The notes beneath the pieces are model-generated. The model was not told where the DNA came from. It saw only the letters and a program-made list of their open reading frames with translations, and did not search any database. 64,000 bases of DNA from Heterocephalus glaber (lineage: Eukaryota; Chordata; Mammalia; Rodentia; Bathyergidae): positions 20,679,010 through 20,743,009 of the forward strand of contig NW_004624732.1 of NCBI RefSeq assembly GCF_000247695.1, written 5' to 3'. Shown piece after piece: positions 23,191 through 35,642 of the stretch (positions within the stretch are counted from its first letter, which is position 1; the number at the start of each line of letters is the position of its first letter). The position numbers and the translations under genes are program-made.

Positions 23191-24124
23191 AATAAAAATA
23201 GAAGGAAACAAGGTGCATATGAAAATGAAATAAAAATAGCAAGCTTATAGTGCTCACCCTACAAATATGGCGTTAACCACAATGATAGGAAAGAAAAGGG
23301 AGAAACATTTATTCATGTCCCATTTATAAACCATATCTCAAGTAACTAAGCTGCTTCCTGTACTTTCCTGTAAATATTAGGGCAGTAAGGTTTACCTCCA
23401 GGAATTCATGGAGACTGCAGTCCACAGAAACTGTGAGATGAGAACTTTGGCAATTGCAGTGCAGCTATTTATGGAAGGATTCTACAGGAGCATGAGGAAG
23501 GCAGTGTTCACCTTGGCTCATTCTTTCTGTGATTCCTAAGGGGTTAACTTGCCCTGTACTATTCCCTAGCCTCACTCTGACCCTCAGTATCATCTCTTAC
23601 CAGGTACAATATCAAATCTGAGGAAATAGCATCAGAGCTAGTGCCCACCTCACCCCAAAACTGGTCCCTGCACTGAGCGAACCTGCACTGTGCATGCCTC
23701 TCACCATCTCATCTCCAAGGTTGCTACAAGTGTTAGTGGGCTCCGTGGCCATTTACAAAAAGAATGACCACTTCTTAAGATATTTTGTCTCCATATAATA
23801 GAAGTACTTTTCAATATATTGATAAAAATGCACAGGAACCTTTGAGCTTACTTATTATGAAGATTGTTAGAAATTAAAAACCCTATGAAGTCCCCAGACT
23901 GGGTTGGGGCCACATTACCTACTCAGAGATCCTTAGCAGTGATCACCTGACAACACTATATCAATGGTCCTGGCCAACATTACTATTCTCATCTTTAGAT
24001 GAAGAAAATAGGATTCAGATCGATCAAGGCAACTGTCTCAAAGCATGTAACTTTGGAAAACGAAAGAGGAGAAATTAAATGCATGCAGTCCTGACTTCAA
24101 AGTCTTTGCTCTTTCAGCTCTCTG
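23191..24124. other. unassigned non-coding DNA
   Basis: No gene or confident repeat recognised. Confidence 0.4.
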
Positions 24125-24358
24125 AAATTCTGATTACTGGAAAGTATTCATTATTTCTGGTGACCATTTTTGCCCTTCACTGTGAAAAATAAACAATTCA
24201 AGCCTGCATGTTAAGACCTTCCCTTCTAATAACTCAACAACTTGCTTTGATTCATTGTGCTGAAGCACTTCCAATTCATTAGGCATTCCTTTTCTTTAGC
24301 CTGTGTTTCAAAACGCATTATTCAACATTTATCTGCACCAAACTGTATTTGTCCTCCA

Positions 24359-24600
24359 TTAGCTCTCTATTAGCCTGAGGAGCCCAAATGAGCAAATGTC
24401 TCTTCCATCAGAATGCACTGTTTCATTATTTGTTGTTTCCCATAATTTAGTAGCATCTGCAAATTTCCAAGCTTGGTTTTGAACAGAGGTTGTAATATCA
24501 GTAATACACATCATGCAAGATAATACTGTGTTGAAAAAAGCATCTTTATTTTCACCTGCCTTGAACATGCAATGCTATTACCAATATTATCTATATTCTT
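24359..24600 (-). mobile_element. CR1/L3-type LINE relic (reverse transcriptase fragment)
   Basis: A 69-codon minus-strand frame (24359-24568) contains ITDITTSVQNQAWKFADATK followed by LWETTNNE. This aligns with the block before and after the catalytic FADD motif of CR1/L2/L3-class reverse transcriptases, where FADDTKL is followed by a G/E-rich loop. Here the second aspartate is alanine (FADA), so it could not be catalytic. Flanking DNA from 24125 may belong to the same element. The peptide similarity is my reading from family knowledge, not a search. Confidence 0.55.
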
Positions 24601-24919
24601 AATGTTTTTCCTTACCTTATATCCAAGTATGGAGACAAGAGAGATTGTGAAAATAAGGAGCTCAAAGTGGAGGTCTGCCATATTAACTAGCAGCCATGAC
24701 TTTAGCTTAACAATGTCAAGTGTGCTCTAATGTTAATGTGACTATGGGTCCATACCCTCCTTTAACGAAAGACCCCATGATCTTACATACTGTCCTGAAA
24801 CATCTGGTGGCTAATCATTAATATTCAGGCATTTACAGAGAATCATCAGACACTCATAGCAAGTCAGTGCTGAGTTACTTATGCTTCAACAGTCATCCCT
24901 TCAAACTGCAAGTCAGAAA
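24601..24919. other. unassigned non-coding DNA
   Basis: May continue the LINE relic; nothing recognisable remains. Confidence 0.35.
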
Positions 24920-25150
24920 CATATAAATAGTAATCAAAATAGGGACTACTTATTGAACATTGATCACATACTGATTTCTTCTAGAGACTTCATATATATC
25001 AACTATTTCTAATTACAAACTTCTAGGAAGCTATTCTTATTTCCCACTGCACAGATAATATTGAGGATCTGAAAGCTCATAGCACTTGCCAAAATCATAC
25101 AGCAATATTGTTCTAGAGTAAGATTTTAGCTAAGGCTTGTCTGACCCAAT
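24920..25150 (+). repeat. MIR-like SINE fragment
   Basis: GACTACTTATTGAACATTGA, TTTCCCACTGCACAGATAAT and CTTGCCAAAATCATACAGCA follow the MIR core. Confidence 0.7.
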
Positions 25151-26077
25151 AGGTCATGGTACAGACAGTAAGCAATAAGATATCTTATGTCATAACAGCT
25201 AAAAATTAAAAAAAAATAAATAGAATGAAAAAATGTTGTGAAATCTATCCTTTTCTGTGAAGTGGATTTGTGTTAATGATGAAAAGCCTCCTATCCCTAA
25301 TCCTATCGCTATTTGTTAACAAGAATGATGTTTGCAGATTAGGCCTTTTATTTTGTAAGTGGAAATCATGTTATATTGCAAATATTCCAGGAAAACATAA
25401 GAAAGGCTCTTGGAAGATCACAAGACCAGGTGTTTAATGGGTATCAGGGATAAAAACTACTCAAACAAATGAGTGCATATTGTAGAAATAATAAGTAAAA
25501 TTAAAATATCCATTGTTTCACTAGTTTGATAAGGTGGATATGTAAATGTAAAGGCTTGAACATACTCCAATGAACAGTCCTGTCTCTAATTAAGAGAGGA
25601 TCACTAATTCTTACCTGGTTTCCTATTTTATTTCCAACATCTTAAATGTACTCAGTAAATCCCCACTGAAAGAATAACTGATCATTATCTCAATTCCCAG
25701 ATGTTGGGCTCTACATAGCCTGGGATTTAGCTCTTAGAAAAAGCCAAAAGACACCCTGGTGTAAAAAGCCAAATAAGGCCTGTATCCCTAGGAAGAGCAG
25801 ATTGAGTAAAAATATTCAATTCTGGAATAATTAACAACACAAGTGAGGACAGATGATCACAGGCCTGCATCCACCTCAGCTGATAAAACAGAACAAGGAA
25901 GGAGCAGGTGAAACTTCCTTTAGGAAGATGCATTCTAGGAGAGGAGGAAGAGGCTGCAGAATCTGAGATGGGGGCACTGAGGAGGAGCCAGACACTCCCA
26001 GCTGAACATCCTGGATCCAGTCACCTTAGATGGCTGTGATCTCACGTGCCAGCAAAACGAGGATCCAGCTGCCTATC
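25151..26077. other. unassigned non-coding DNA
   Basis: Contains AT-rich DNA and short frames only. Confidence 0.4.
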
Positions 26078-26458
26078 TGCTACAGTTTGGATTTTAAATG
26101 TCCCCCAAAGGCCCAAGCATTAAAGGCTTATCCCCCAGAGTGGCACCATTAAGAGGCTGTGGAACATTTAAAACAAGGGGCCTGGTGGGAGGTCTTTAGG
26201 GTTAGGGGTATGGGTGGCCTCAGATGGGTTGGGTGACCTCAGCTCCTTGTGCCCCCCTGTTCCATTTCTGGCCACAATGTAAATGGCTTTGCTCCACCAT
26301 GTGTTCCTGCCCTGGGGTGCCATCATGCATAGACCTAAATGCAGTGTCATCACTGATCAGGGACTAAGACATCTGAAACTGTGACCCAACATCCACCTTT
26401 TCTTTGTATAGATTAATTATTTCAGGTACTTTTTTTAGCAACAGAAAGCTGAATAACA
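26078..26458 (+). mobile_element. MaLR-type solo LTR
   Basis: TACAGTTTGGATTTTAAATG near the start, CCTGGTGGGAGGTCTTTAGG, CACCATGTGTTCCTGCCCTG and the end AGAAAGCTGAATAACA give the full MaLR LTR order. It is the best preserved LTR here. No clean 5-bp target duplication is visible. Confidence 0.85.
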
Positions 26459-27279
26459 GTCCACTGTAAATTCTGTCTTCAAACTTTGGAACATTTGTCA
26501 GCTAAGGTAGAGAGCTAACATGGCCAGCCACCTTGGGGAGAGGTGAAAAGCCGGCCAAAATACAGCCTATAAAACCTAAAATACATACTTTCTGCTCACA
26601 TATAGTTTGCCAAATGTTGGACTAGGTAACAGCTATAGTCACTTCAAAATCTTAGTTTCTTCTACATTCTTTAATTCTGATTCTACTTCGCTATTGAACC
26701 CAAAGAATCCCTTAAACTTTCTATGTGTAATTCCATATAGTGGGTGTGTTATCATCTAACATTGTACTTTGTTAAACAGTCCAGAACAATATTGTGGTGT
26801 TCAAGCAAAAGAGTAAAGAGTGTTCACAAAGCACAATCCAGTCCAAAGAGTAGGAGGCATGAAACTTGATGGAGGGGATACTGTCAGGCAAGATCAAGAG
26901 CACCAGTCCAGCTGACATGGAGATGGCACAGAAACCAAGGGCAGAGGCTCCACATTCCCCAAAAGTCTCCAGTACTGTGGATTTGACCTACTTTGGGTTT
27001 TCAATTCAGCCAGCTGGCTTAGCAGAAGCCATCTGCAGAATCACAGCACAGACAGCTCTGAACTGTTTTTATTGGGAAATCTTAGGCCTCAGAGCATGTT
27101 ATTCACTTCATGGATAGTGGACCTTGTATCTGAGGGCAGAGATCCAATGTCTGCCTTCAAATGTGGGTGGGATGAACAGGTGTCATGAACAGGTGTCAGG
27201 GCTCCCATGATAAACACATCCCTCCACTCATCTCTCTTTTCCTCTCCCTTTGAAAGGCACTGTGATTCATCCAGGGTAG
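26459..27279. other. unassigned non-coding DNA
   Basis: An 83-codon frame (26866-27117) has no recognisable domain. A short repeat of GAACAGGTGTCA occurs at about 27175-27196. Confidence 0.4.
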
Positions 27280-27480
27280 AATCTCAGTCACTGGAATCCT
27301 CTCATGCGATCTTTGCAGGTTTTATCTCACTCAATTTTCCTGACAACCAGTGGAGTCTTACATTCTCATTTTCATTATGACAAAACTGAAATTTAGAGTG
27401 GTAAGAAAACATTTCCAGGTCACAAATGGGTATGTGGTGAGGTCACAAGGGGAGGCCCCCCATATTATGTCCCAGATCTT
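27280..27480 (+). repeat. MIR-like SINE fragment
   Basis: TCTCATGCGATCTTTGCAGG, CATTCTCATTTTCATTATGA and CCAGGTCACAAATGGG resemble the MIR core. Confidence 0.5.
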
Positions 27481-28239
27481 AGCAAGCATCCACCTTTAAC
27501 AGCTTAACAGGTTACCCCAAGAGCCACTCAAGGCACTGTGTTTATGAACTATCCTGAGCATCACTGGGACAGGTGTCATTTCACCCAGTCGATTCTTATA
27601 CTGAATACATTTGCTTAAATTGTAATTTTTATATTTCCTGTTATGTCATCTTATAAAAATTAATAAAAACTGTAATTTGTGGTCATCCTGTATTTAAATA
27701 ATTAGGCTGGAAAGTGGCTAAATGGCACAAGTCGTTCCTCTCCTTCCTTCATATTCAGTAGTCTCTTACTCAGATCTGGGTATAATTCCTCCTTTCCTGC
27801 CACCTTTTATGCCAGACCTAGGGAAGGTGCCTCAGCTGCCATTTGTTCTCATTTAGTGAAGTGTCTTTAACCTGGTTCATTCTGCCACTCAGGTCAAACA
27901 CTGTCCTCCCTTCATGGCTCCACCCTCCTGTAGGCAGCACTGACTGCCCACCGCAGCTCCAGCCCATCAGTCTTGCCTGCTCTTCCTGGTCTGCAGGATC
28001 TTTCGGAGCTGTTTTCCAGACCCCACATTTTCTCTTTCCTATACATTTAAACTCTTCACATCTTTCATCTTTACACTTTCCCCATGTAGACTCATTCTCT
28101 TCCATTTCATATTTATCCTTATTCTCTTAATTATTAAAATACATATTCATTAAACTCATACTGGTAACTTAGCTCACTGGGCTTGCTGTATTTCACAGAG
28201 CACAGACTCTCAAACTCTACTTGAATTTCCCTTCTTTCA
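27481..28239. other. unassigned DNA, open on both strands
   Basis: Frames of 95 codons overlap on opposite strands at 27818-28130. Neither has a recognisable domain, and at most one could be real. Confidence 0.35.
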
Positions 28240-28400
28240 GTTATGTGTAGCACTAAGGCTATTCAGCCTTTCAAAACCTCAGATTTCTCCTTGCGTACAA
28301 ATAGGGGCTAATACTTTTGAAAGAGTTTTTTTTTTTTCCCCTGAAGATTAAGGTATGAATGTGTCTTATATAATGGCCAATACTTAACAGACAATCAATG
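28240..28400 (+). repeat. MIR-like SINE fragment
   Basis: AAAACCTCAGATTTCTCCTT and CAAATAGGGGCTAATACTTT followed by a 3' part near AGACAATCAATGCC. It contains a T13 run at 28327. Confidence 0.5.
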
Positions 28401-30232
28401 CCTATTTCCTTGTTTTCTTTTTTATGTTACCACTATAATTGTTAAAATATCCTATATAAACCAGTGCTCTGCTGACATGGGCTGGTATTTTTTCTCATTA
28501 TTTCTTCAGCTAAAATGGTGTATCTCAAGTACAATTCAAATGCCATAAAGGGCCATTCATTCTGATGTTTTACTTACATTAGCAATAATGATTTTGTTGA
28601 ACATACGGAAACTGAAAAATATTTGATATTGATTGATTACAATATCACAGATAATAGAATAAATCAATAGTTTTGCCACCAATCCCCAGTAATGACTAAA
28701 CTCCCAAGGAAAAGTGCACATTCAGGCAGTGCCATTCAAGTTTTATTTATTCATTTTTTGTTAAAAGAAAACAAATATCCTTATCTAAAATTATTGAGTT
28801 TTATTGAAAAATTTTAGAATAAAATTAAAGCATGTTGACACTGATAATTTAGTATTTCTCGATCATCCAGAATTCTTTTTTATGTATGCAGCAAGTTTTT
28901 TTTTAATTAGAGAATTACTCAATCAGGAAATGCATTTTCATAAATATAAGATTATATTTTTGCTAACTATACTTTCTTTTTCTCCTTCATGTATTCATTC
29001 AACATTGTTGCTTGAGATATTACTTTGATACTGGGGAAATTGGTGCTAGGAAGGCAGAGATAATAGGATGCAGTGCTCTCTCTCTGTACATCCCCCCTCA
29101 CAGGGGAAGACTAATTGAGGAAATCATGGCAATATGACATGATGGCCATAGCACCATGTGCCTCCAGTTGGCTGCAAGTGTTTAATGTCCAGAGGCAGCA
29201 ATTTGAAGGATGATTATGACTGAGTTAGGAAGAATGGGATGGCAATGGGGCCACTGCACCCAGGTATTCATTGCTCTCATAATCACTGTGCTATCCTGTA
29301 AGTGGTATGATCAACTAGGCTGTTTCTCATTCCTTAATAAATAGATTAATTCATTCCTCTTCTATTGTAGAAGGAAGAACAGTATGCAGTGAAAAAATCT
29401 GGAGTAGAAAATGTACATTTTGAACCCATATCATTACCTCTTTGGGTTAATCAAATGAGTGGCTGGATTTATTATTCTTTAATTCTATAGTTTTTTGGGA
29501 AAAATTCTTCCTCTTACTGACTTGACACAGTTATTATAACAATTGAAAGTTATTTTCTTTAAGCTTCTTTGCAAAAATTTTTCTTCCTTGTAAATATTAG
29601 AGAAGACTAAAGGAAGGTACCAAGCATACTTGAACTGGCAAGTTAACTACAAACTCTTAACTGCTTCACATTCCAATCTATGTGATTGGCACAAGTTCCC
29701 TAACTTTTCTGAGACATGAAAAGGTCTTTTCTGAGACCTTTGCAAAACTGAACAGGAGCAAAAACATAAAATAAAATTCTGTCAGTTAAATACTCAGTGT
29801 ATATAAATCCAACAAAATTTTCATTGTCTTGTCTTATACTTAAAAAGTTCAGGATTTTTAGCTTCTGAGAAGACAGAGTTGATGTAATCTTCACTGTTAC
29901 TATCAATAAATACAGTGAAAAACTCTGGACATTGTAATGAAAACAAACATAGGAGACTTGGAAGACTGAAGAGAACCAAGGAGACCACACAGGGAACTTG
30001 GAATTTGAAGAAGGACACAGTGGTGAATTATCTAAGTTTTCTTTCTGTCTAATATATTGCAAACTTAGAGCTGAAGAAGCTGGAACTTAGACATACAATG
30101 GCAGTAGATAAAAATATACTTTACCTAAGAAGAACTCTTGAGGTAAAGAGCTAGGAAAAGATTAACCTATTATATCAGAATATGTATAGAAAATAGTTGC
30201 TTTTTCCAAAAAAAATATAAAAAATAATAACT
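28401..30232. other. unassigned AT-rich DNA
   Basis: A 120-codon minus frame (29700-30062) overlaps a 65-codon frame. No domain, and the composition is typical of AT-rich chance frames. Confidence 0.4.
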
Positions 30233-30620
30233 GTCTTAGTTGCTTTTCTCCTTGCTGACACAAAATATCCAGCATCCAAAGTTAAAGGAGGAAAGGTTTG
30301 TTTGTTCTTGCTCACAGTTTTTAGAAGGTTCAGTCCATAGTCATGTAACGCCATGGCAGAGTGGCATGACAGAAGGTTATCACAGAGGAGAAATAGTTCA
30401 TGGCATGGCAGGCAGAAGGCAATAAAACAGTAAGCAGTGGCAGCATCCCTTTTCCTTCTATTTCATCCAAGCTACAAGCCTTATGAGCAGTGCCACCCAC
30501 ACACAGGATTGGGTTTTATAGAATATATATAGCCTGAAAGCACCAATTAAAGGACAGGAATCATCAGTGAAGATTACAAACCATGACTCAACTACATGCA
30601 ATTATTTACAATACTTATTA
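30233..30620 (-). mobile_element. MaLR-type solo LTR
   Basis: It shares TTAAAGGAGGAAAGGTTTG and TTCAGTCCATAGTCATG with the LTR at 22282, in the same antisense orientation. Its right end is eroded. Confidence 0.75.
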
Positions 30621-30639
30621 CAAATGTAACAAAGCATCA

Positions 30640-33570
30640 GGAAGAGTATATGTCATGGAAGGATTAATCAAAGGAAAATTGATGGTTATGTTAATATAAA
30701 CACATTAGATGTCAAGGCAAAGAAAATTACCAGGACAGAAAGGATGTTATATAATGATAAGAGTTCAACACAGCAAGAAGATATGACAATTCTTAAAGTG
30801 TATAAACCAGACTAATAAAGCTGTAAAATAATCAAAGCTATGAGATGAATGCTTATAGAACTGAAAGGAAAACAGACAAATCTACAATTATAACTGGGGA
30901 CACAAACATTAAACGTTAATAGAATGAGACAGAATATTCTCAAGTGTAGGGACAAACTTGGTGATACCATTAATCATCACTCTACCTGACAACTAAGTTC
31001 CCATTAAATAAGGATCAGCATATCACATACTGACTAGACTGTATACAAAAAAAAAAAAAAAAACCTCAATAGATTTTAAAGAATTAAAATCAAGTACTGT
31101 GTGATTTCTGATTGCAGTGGAATAAATCCGTTGTCCATACTAGAAAGAAAGCAGAAAATCTCCAAATACTTGAAAACTAAATAATCCATAGGGTAAAAGA
31201 GAAAATCCCTAAGGAAATGAGTTGAACTGTTTGGAAATGAAAAAGCAGCACATCCAAATTACAGCATGCATCTAACATAACACTAACACTGAAATTTTCA
31301 GATCTAGCTACATAGGGTAGAAAAGAGTTAATTCACTAATCTAAGGTTGAATCTCAAGAACTTAGAAAAGGACAACAAAGGAAGTAAAGAAATGGAGAAA
31401 AGAGCAGGAATCAATTAAATTGGAGAAAAAATCAATACAGAAAAAAATGAGGTAAAGAGCTATTGCTTAAAAACAAAATAGCAAAAACATTAACAAAACT
31501 CTACCAAAATTGACCAGACATATAAAATAACTATTATTTTGCAAGAAATAAAAATATCACCACAGACATCAAAAGAAAAATAAAAGAATACTACAAGCAA
31601 ATGTTTCTTAAAATAAGAAAATTTGATGAGTTAATTCCTCAAAATACACAAACTACTACAACCCAATTAACATGAAATGTATTATTTTGATAGTCCTATA
31701 ATTATTAAGGAACTTGAATTCATAATTTTAAGCCCCTTCCCATATCTAAGCACTTAAATTTTCATTGGAGTATTCTACCAAAGAAGAATTAATACTGAAT
31801 CTTAAAAGCTTCTTTTACAAAAATAGAGATTTGGAGGGATATTTTACAATTCATTTATGAAGAAGACTCTCAGAAAATTAAAAATAGAGGGGAATTTTAC
31901 AACTTGATATAGAATATCTACAGAATACTATGGAGTATTATACTTACTGGCAAAAAACTGAATGATTTTGTGCTAAAAATGAGAGCACTTTCAATGCTTA
32001 AAGTTATTGGCAGAGTAATAAAGCAAAAATCTACAAAAAAGACTCCTAGAATTGAGTCCAACAAGTACAACATTTATATTTTTATATACTCAAAGTAGAT
32101 ACATATAGACAAGATTATTCTAAAATTTATAGAGGCAAAAGAATCAGAATAGCTAAAACAATTTGCAAAGAAGAAAAAGAAGGAAAGGAGGGGGGAGGAA
32201 AGAAAGGAAGGAGAAAGAAAGAAGAAAGAAGGGAGAGAGATGGAAGGAGGAGAGAGATGGAAGGAAGAGAGAGAGGAAAGAAAGGCTGAAAAGGAGGAAT
32301 TGGTCCCCAGATTTTGAGACCACTCATAGCTACAGTAATAAATTTTGTGTGATATTGGTGGAGAAGTAGACACAAATCAATGAAATGAAAAAGGAACTCA
32401 GAAATAGACCCACACAACCATGCCCAATTGTTTTTCACAAAGGCTTAAAAGCAGTTCAATGGAAGAAAAATAACCTTTTAAAACTATTAAACTTTTAAAT
32501 GAAAACCATGGCATAAAATCTTTGCCATCTAAAACTAAGCAGAGTGCTTAATCCATAAAGATAAATCAGACTTCACCCCGAGTAGAAAGTTTTACTTCAC
32601 AAGACTCTCTTCATGAGATTGAAAATATATTCAAACTACATATCTAACAAAGATTATTGTACAACATATGTAAATAACTCTTAAATCTCAGTGGCAAGTA
32701 AACAATTCAATTATAATAGGGAAAAATACATAAAAGCAAAATTTCCTAAAAAAGGACATTTAGATGGCAAATAAGCACATGAGGGATATCACTACATAGC
32801 TATCAGAAAGGCTGAAATTAAAAAACAGTGACAACACAAAAAGTTATTCAGGATGTTGGAGAGATTAGATCACTCACACATTGCCAGTGGGAATGTAAAA
32901 TAGTACAGACATCTGGAATACAGTTTGTCAAATTCTTTTAAAAATTATTCAAGCCACTACCATATGGCCTAACAATTGTATTCCTCGATACTTACTCCAG
33001 AGAAATAAAAAATTATGTTCACGGGAAAATATATACACAAATTTCATGTCAACTTTATTTGTAATCACATCGATTGGAAACAACTCAGTTCCCCTGTGAC
33101 AGGAGAATGGGTAAACAAACTGTGATACATTCATACCATGGGAAACTACTAATTAATAAAAAGGAATGAGTAAAATAAAAAGGAATGAATGAAAAAAAGA
33201 GTTGTATGCAACTCCATGAATCTCCAGAGGATTATGGTATGTGATAAAATCCAATTAGAAATGTAACATACTGTGCTGTTCCATTTCCATAACATTCAGA
33301 CTCTGACAGAAATGATGAGCTGAACAGTTTAGTAGTTGCCAGATGTTATGGAGGGTGGAGCTCAAAGGGCAACTGACTAAAAAATTTTGTGCTGATGAAG
33401 AATTTCTGTTTTTTGCCTACTAGTGCCATTTTCCTGGTTGTGATGTCATACAGCAGTTTTGCAAGATGATGCCATTGGGGAACCCTGGCAAAGAGCACAT
33501 AGAATCTTTTCATATTATTTTTTACAACTGCATGTGAATATACAATTATCTCCTAATTGCAAGTTTAATT
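30640..33570 (+). mobile_element. long, decayed L1 (ORF2 and 3' UTR)
   Basis: Nearly 3 kb of A-rich plus-strand DNA follows an ancient L1 ORF2: TTCTGATTGCAGTGGAATAA near 31108, ATACTACAAGCAAATG near 31590, CACATTGCCAGTGGGAATGT near 32877, GGGTAAACAAACTGTGATAC near 33109. The final part resembles an L1M 3' UTR. No frame over about 100 codons remains. A homopurine tract at 32167 lies inside it. Confidence 0.8.
32167..32284 (+). repeat. homopurine tract
   Basis: 74 uninterrupted purines (32167-32240) are followed by purine DNA with single T interruptions at 32241 and 32258. It is made of AAAG, GGAA and GAGA units. Long frames read across it on both strands are low-complexity artefacts. Confidence 0.95.
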
Positions 33571-34263
33571 AAAATGGGGGGTGCACAAAACATTTGCCTT
33601 ATGCTAGTTCCTTGGAAAAATTGTTTGATATTTTGCTTATTTTCTTCGTAGGAAGAAAAGTGTCACTATCCAATCGCCTATCCAAGAACCCCAAGGGGAA
33701 CATGCAAGCAACATAAAGAATTTCCCGTGCTATCATCGGACTCATGCTTTTCAGGAGACAATTTTTTAGGGCTGGGGCTCAGGAAAGGAAGTGGTAACGG
33801 GATGCTAGTATTTTCAGGAGACAAGTAAGAAATTAACTTCTTTTAAAAAAATGTCCGCTTCCTAAAAGCTACTCTTACCAACCAGAAAGCATCTGTAAGA
33901 AGGTTGCCAAGCTGGAGAACAGTCAGGAAGTCATTTCACACAGGAAGCAGTTACGGAAGTTTCAGAGATGTAGCCTGGAGAAGAGAAATGTTAGCAGGTG
34001 CATGCATCCGACTGCTGTTTGGTGAGACAAATAGGAGTCTTGCTTCCTCTGACTCATAAAGAACGCTGCCCAAGGGTAGTTTTAATAGATGATTTCAGGT
34101 GGTATAAAAACTAGCATATTTCATGTTAATTGTTATTTTGTCACTTAGATGTGTATTAGAAAAAATAAAACTAGTACACCTAGTAATACATTTTTTTTAT
34201 TTGTAGTAGGGTGTACACACTCTCTCACACTCTCTATTAAAATACAACCAGTTTTTCAAAAGA
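33571..34263. other. unassigned non-coding DNA
   Basis: No recognisable feature apart from the left SINE duplication at 34255-34263. Confidence 0.4.
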
Positions 34264-34361
34264 CAGGTTTTTTTTGCGGGGCGGTGAGGTACCAGGGATC
34301 GAACTTGGGACCTTATGCTTGTGAGGCAGGCACTGGAACCACTGAGCTAAATCCCCGGCCC
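34264..34361 (-). repeat. ID-type SINE, young-looking copy
   Basis: The reverse complement begins GGCCGGGGATTTAGCTCAGT, then GGTTCCAGTGCCTGCCTCAC, with an intact B box GTTCGATCC and GGTACC end. Its tail is the T run at 34268. TTCAAAAGA flanks it at 34255-34263 and 34362-34370. The near-perfect A and B boxes suggest recent insertion. Confidence 0.95.
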
Positions 34362-34370
34362 TTCAAAAGA

Positions 34371-35595
34371 GTTTTTAAAATAGAAAAATATAAGTGAATA
34401 GGGGTATGAATGATCCATAACTATAACAATTTTGGAGATTTTTTATAAATGTGACTCGGGTTTTACTAGAGATAAATGACCAATTATCACTAGAATTCTT
34501 CAACCGGATCTAATAACGTGTCAAGGATGCTGGAAAAAGGGTTCTTATCATTACTGGGACTCCAGGAATAAAATACCTTCTTAGGCCCCATTCTGATATT
34601 TCAGAATTTTAGTATCTATGATTTTTTGAGTTTTTAAAAATTGCAATGGAAATCAACTAATTGTATAATTGCTGCAGTTTTACTAAAAATAATTATAATG
34701 GAATTATTTCAAGCCAAGAAGGCAGTCAGCAAATTCTTGTCCAACTATTCTCAAAATTGCTTATCCTTGGATCCACTGTCACTTCCTAAAAGTATTTCTT
34801 ACAGAATGAATTTGGGGCACTGTCAGTGTATATTATGTAATAGGCCCAATATTACTGAAAAATATGTATAATGTTCTCTAAGACAGTTTAGTATGCACTC
34901 CATTCTGGAATGACTGCTCTAGAGTGCACATATAGTGTCAGAATCACTGCTGCCACCAGAAAGCCCAGGCTGCACTGTTATTTCTGAGCTACAATGGTTG
35001 ATAAATATGTCTTAGCCATCAGCCATTTGAGCTTCATTTGCTGAGACTGCAAGGCTATTTGCAACATAAGACCAGATTATATAGTTCATTCATCCTCCTG
35101 AGTACTGGACACAATGTGCATTATTTAAATAGAATTGTTTACTAATGTAAACAATTTACCTTAATTTTCCTAAGATATTTATGGTTTAAATTGATAAATA
35201 TTGTGTTTATGGAGCTAGAACATTGATTAGTGAGAAGCAGTTGTAAGAGAATATACAAAGAAGTTTGCAGGAAATTTTAATTCAATCTCCATGTCTTTTC
35301 AAAATTGATGATTTTCTCCTCCCATCCATTTTACAGAGAATACATGAAAATTGTATATTTCATAATTGATTATACCTTTATAATAAGTAAGATTTACTGA
35401 GTAATCATACTGTATTAGACACAATTCTCAATTAATAAGCCCTTGTGGTTAGTGATGTTTTACTGATAAGAATAAAACACATCTGGCTAGGCTGTGGTAC
35501 AGGTCTTATCAAACTTATATTTTGAACCTATGACTCAGTGACTTTCAAAGTTTCCTATGCACGATCCATCCTATGAAATCATTTCCTTATGGAGG

Positions 35596-35597
<2 letters not shown>
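34371..35597. other. unassigned AT-rich DNA
   Basis: Possible MIR trace near 35390-35470 (GTAATCATACTGTATTAGAC). No gene. Confidence 0.4.

Positions 35598-35634
<37 letters not shown>
35598..35634 (+). repeat. (CA)n microsatellite
   Basis: About 18 perfect CA units ending in ATATACACATG. Confidence 0.95.

Positions 35635-35642
<8 letters not shown>

Noticed and set aside
27818..28130. 95-codon frames on both strands
   Set aside because: Complementary open frames with no domain; best explained by chance composition.
32074..32438. Frames over the homopurine tract (up to 103 codons)
   Set aside because: They are low-complexity translations of a purine/pyrimidine run inside a decayed L1.
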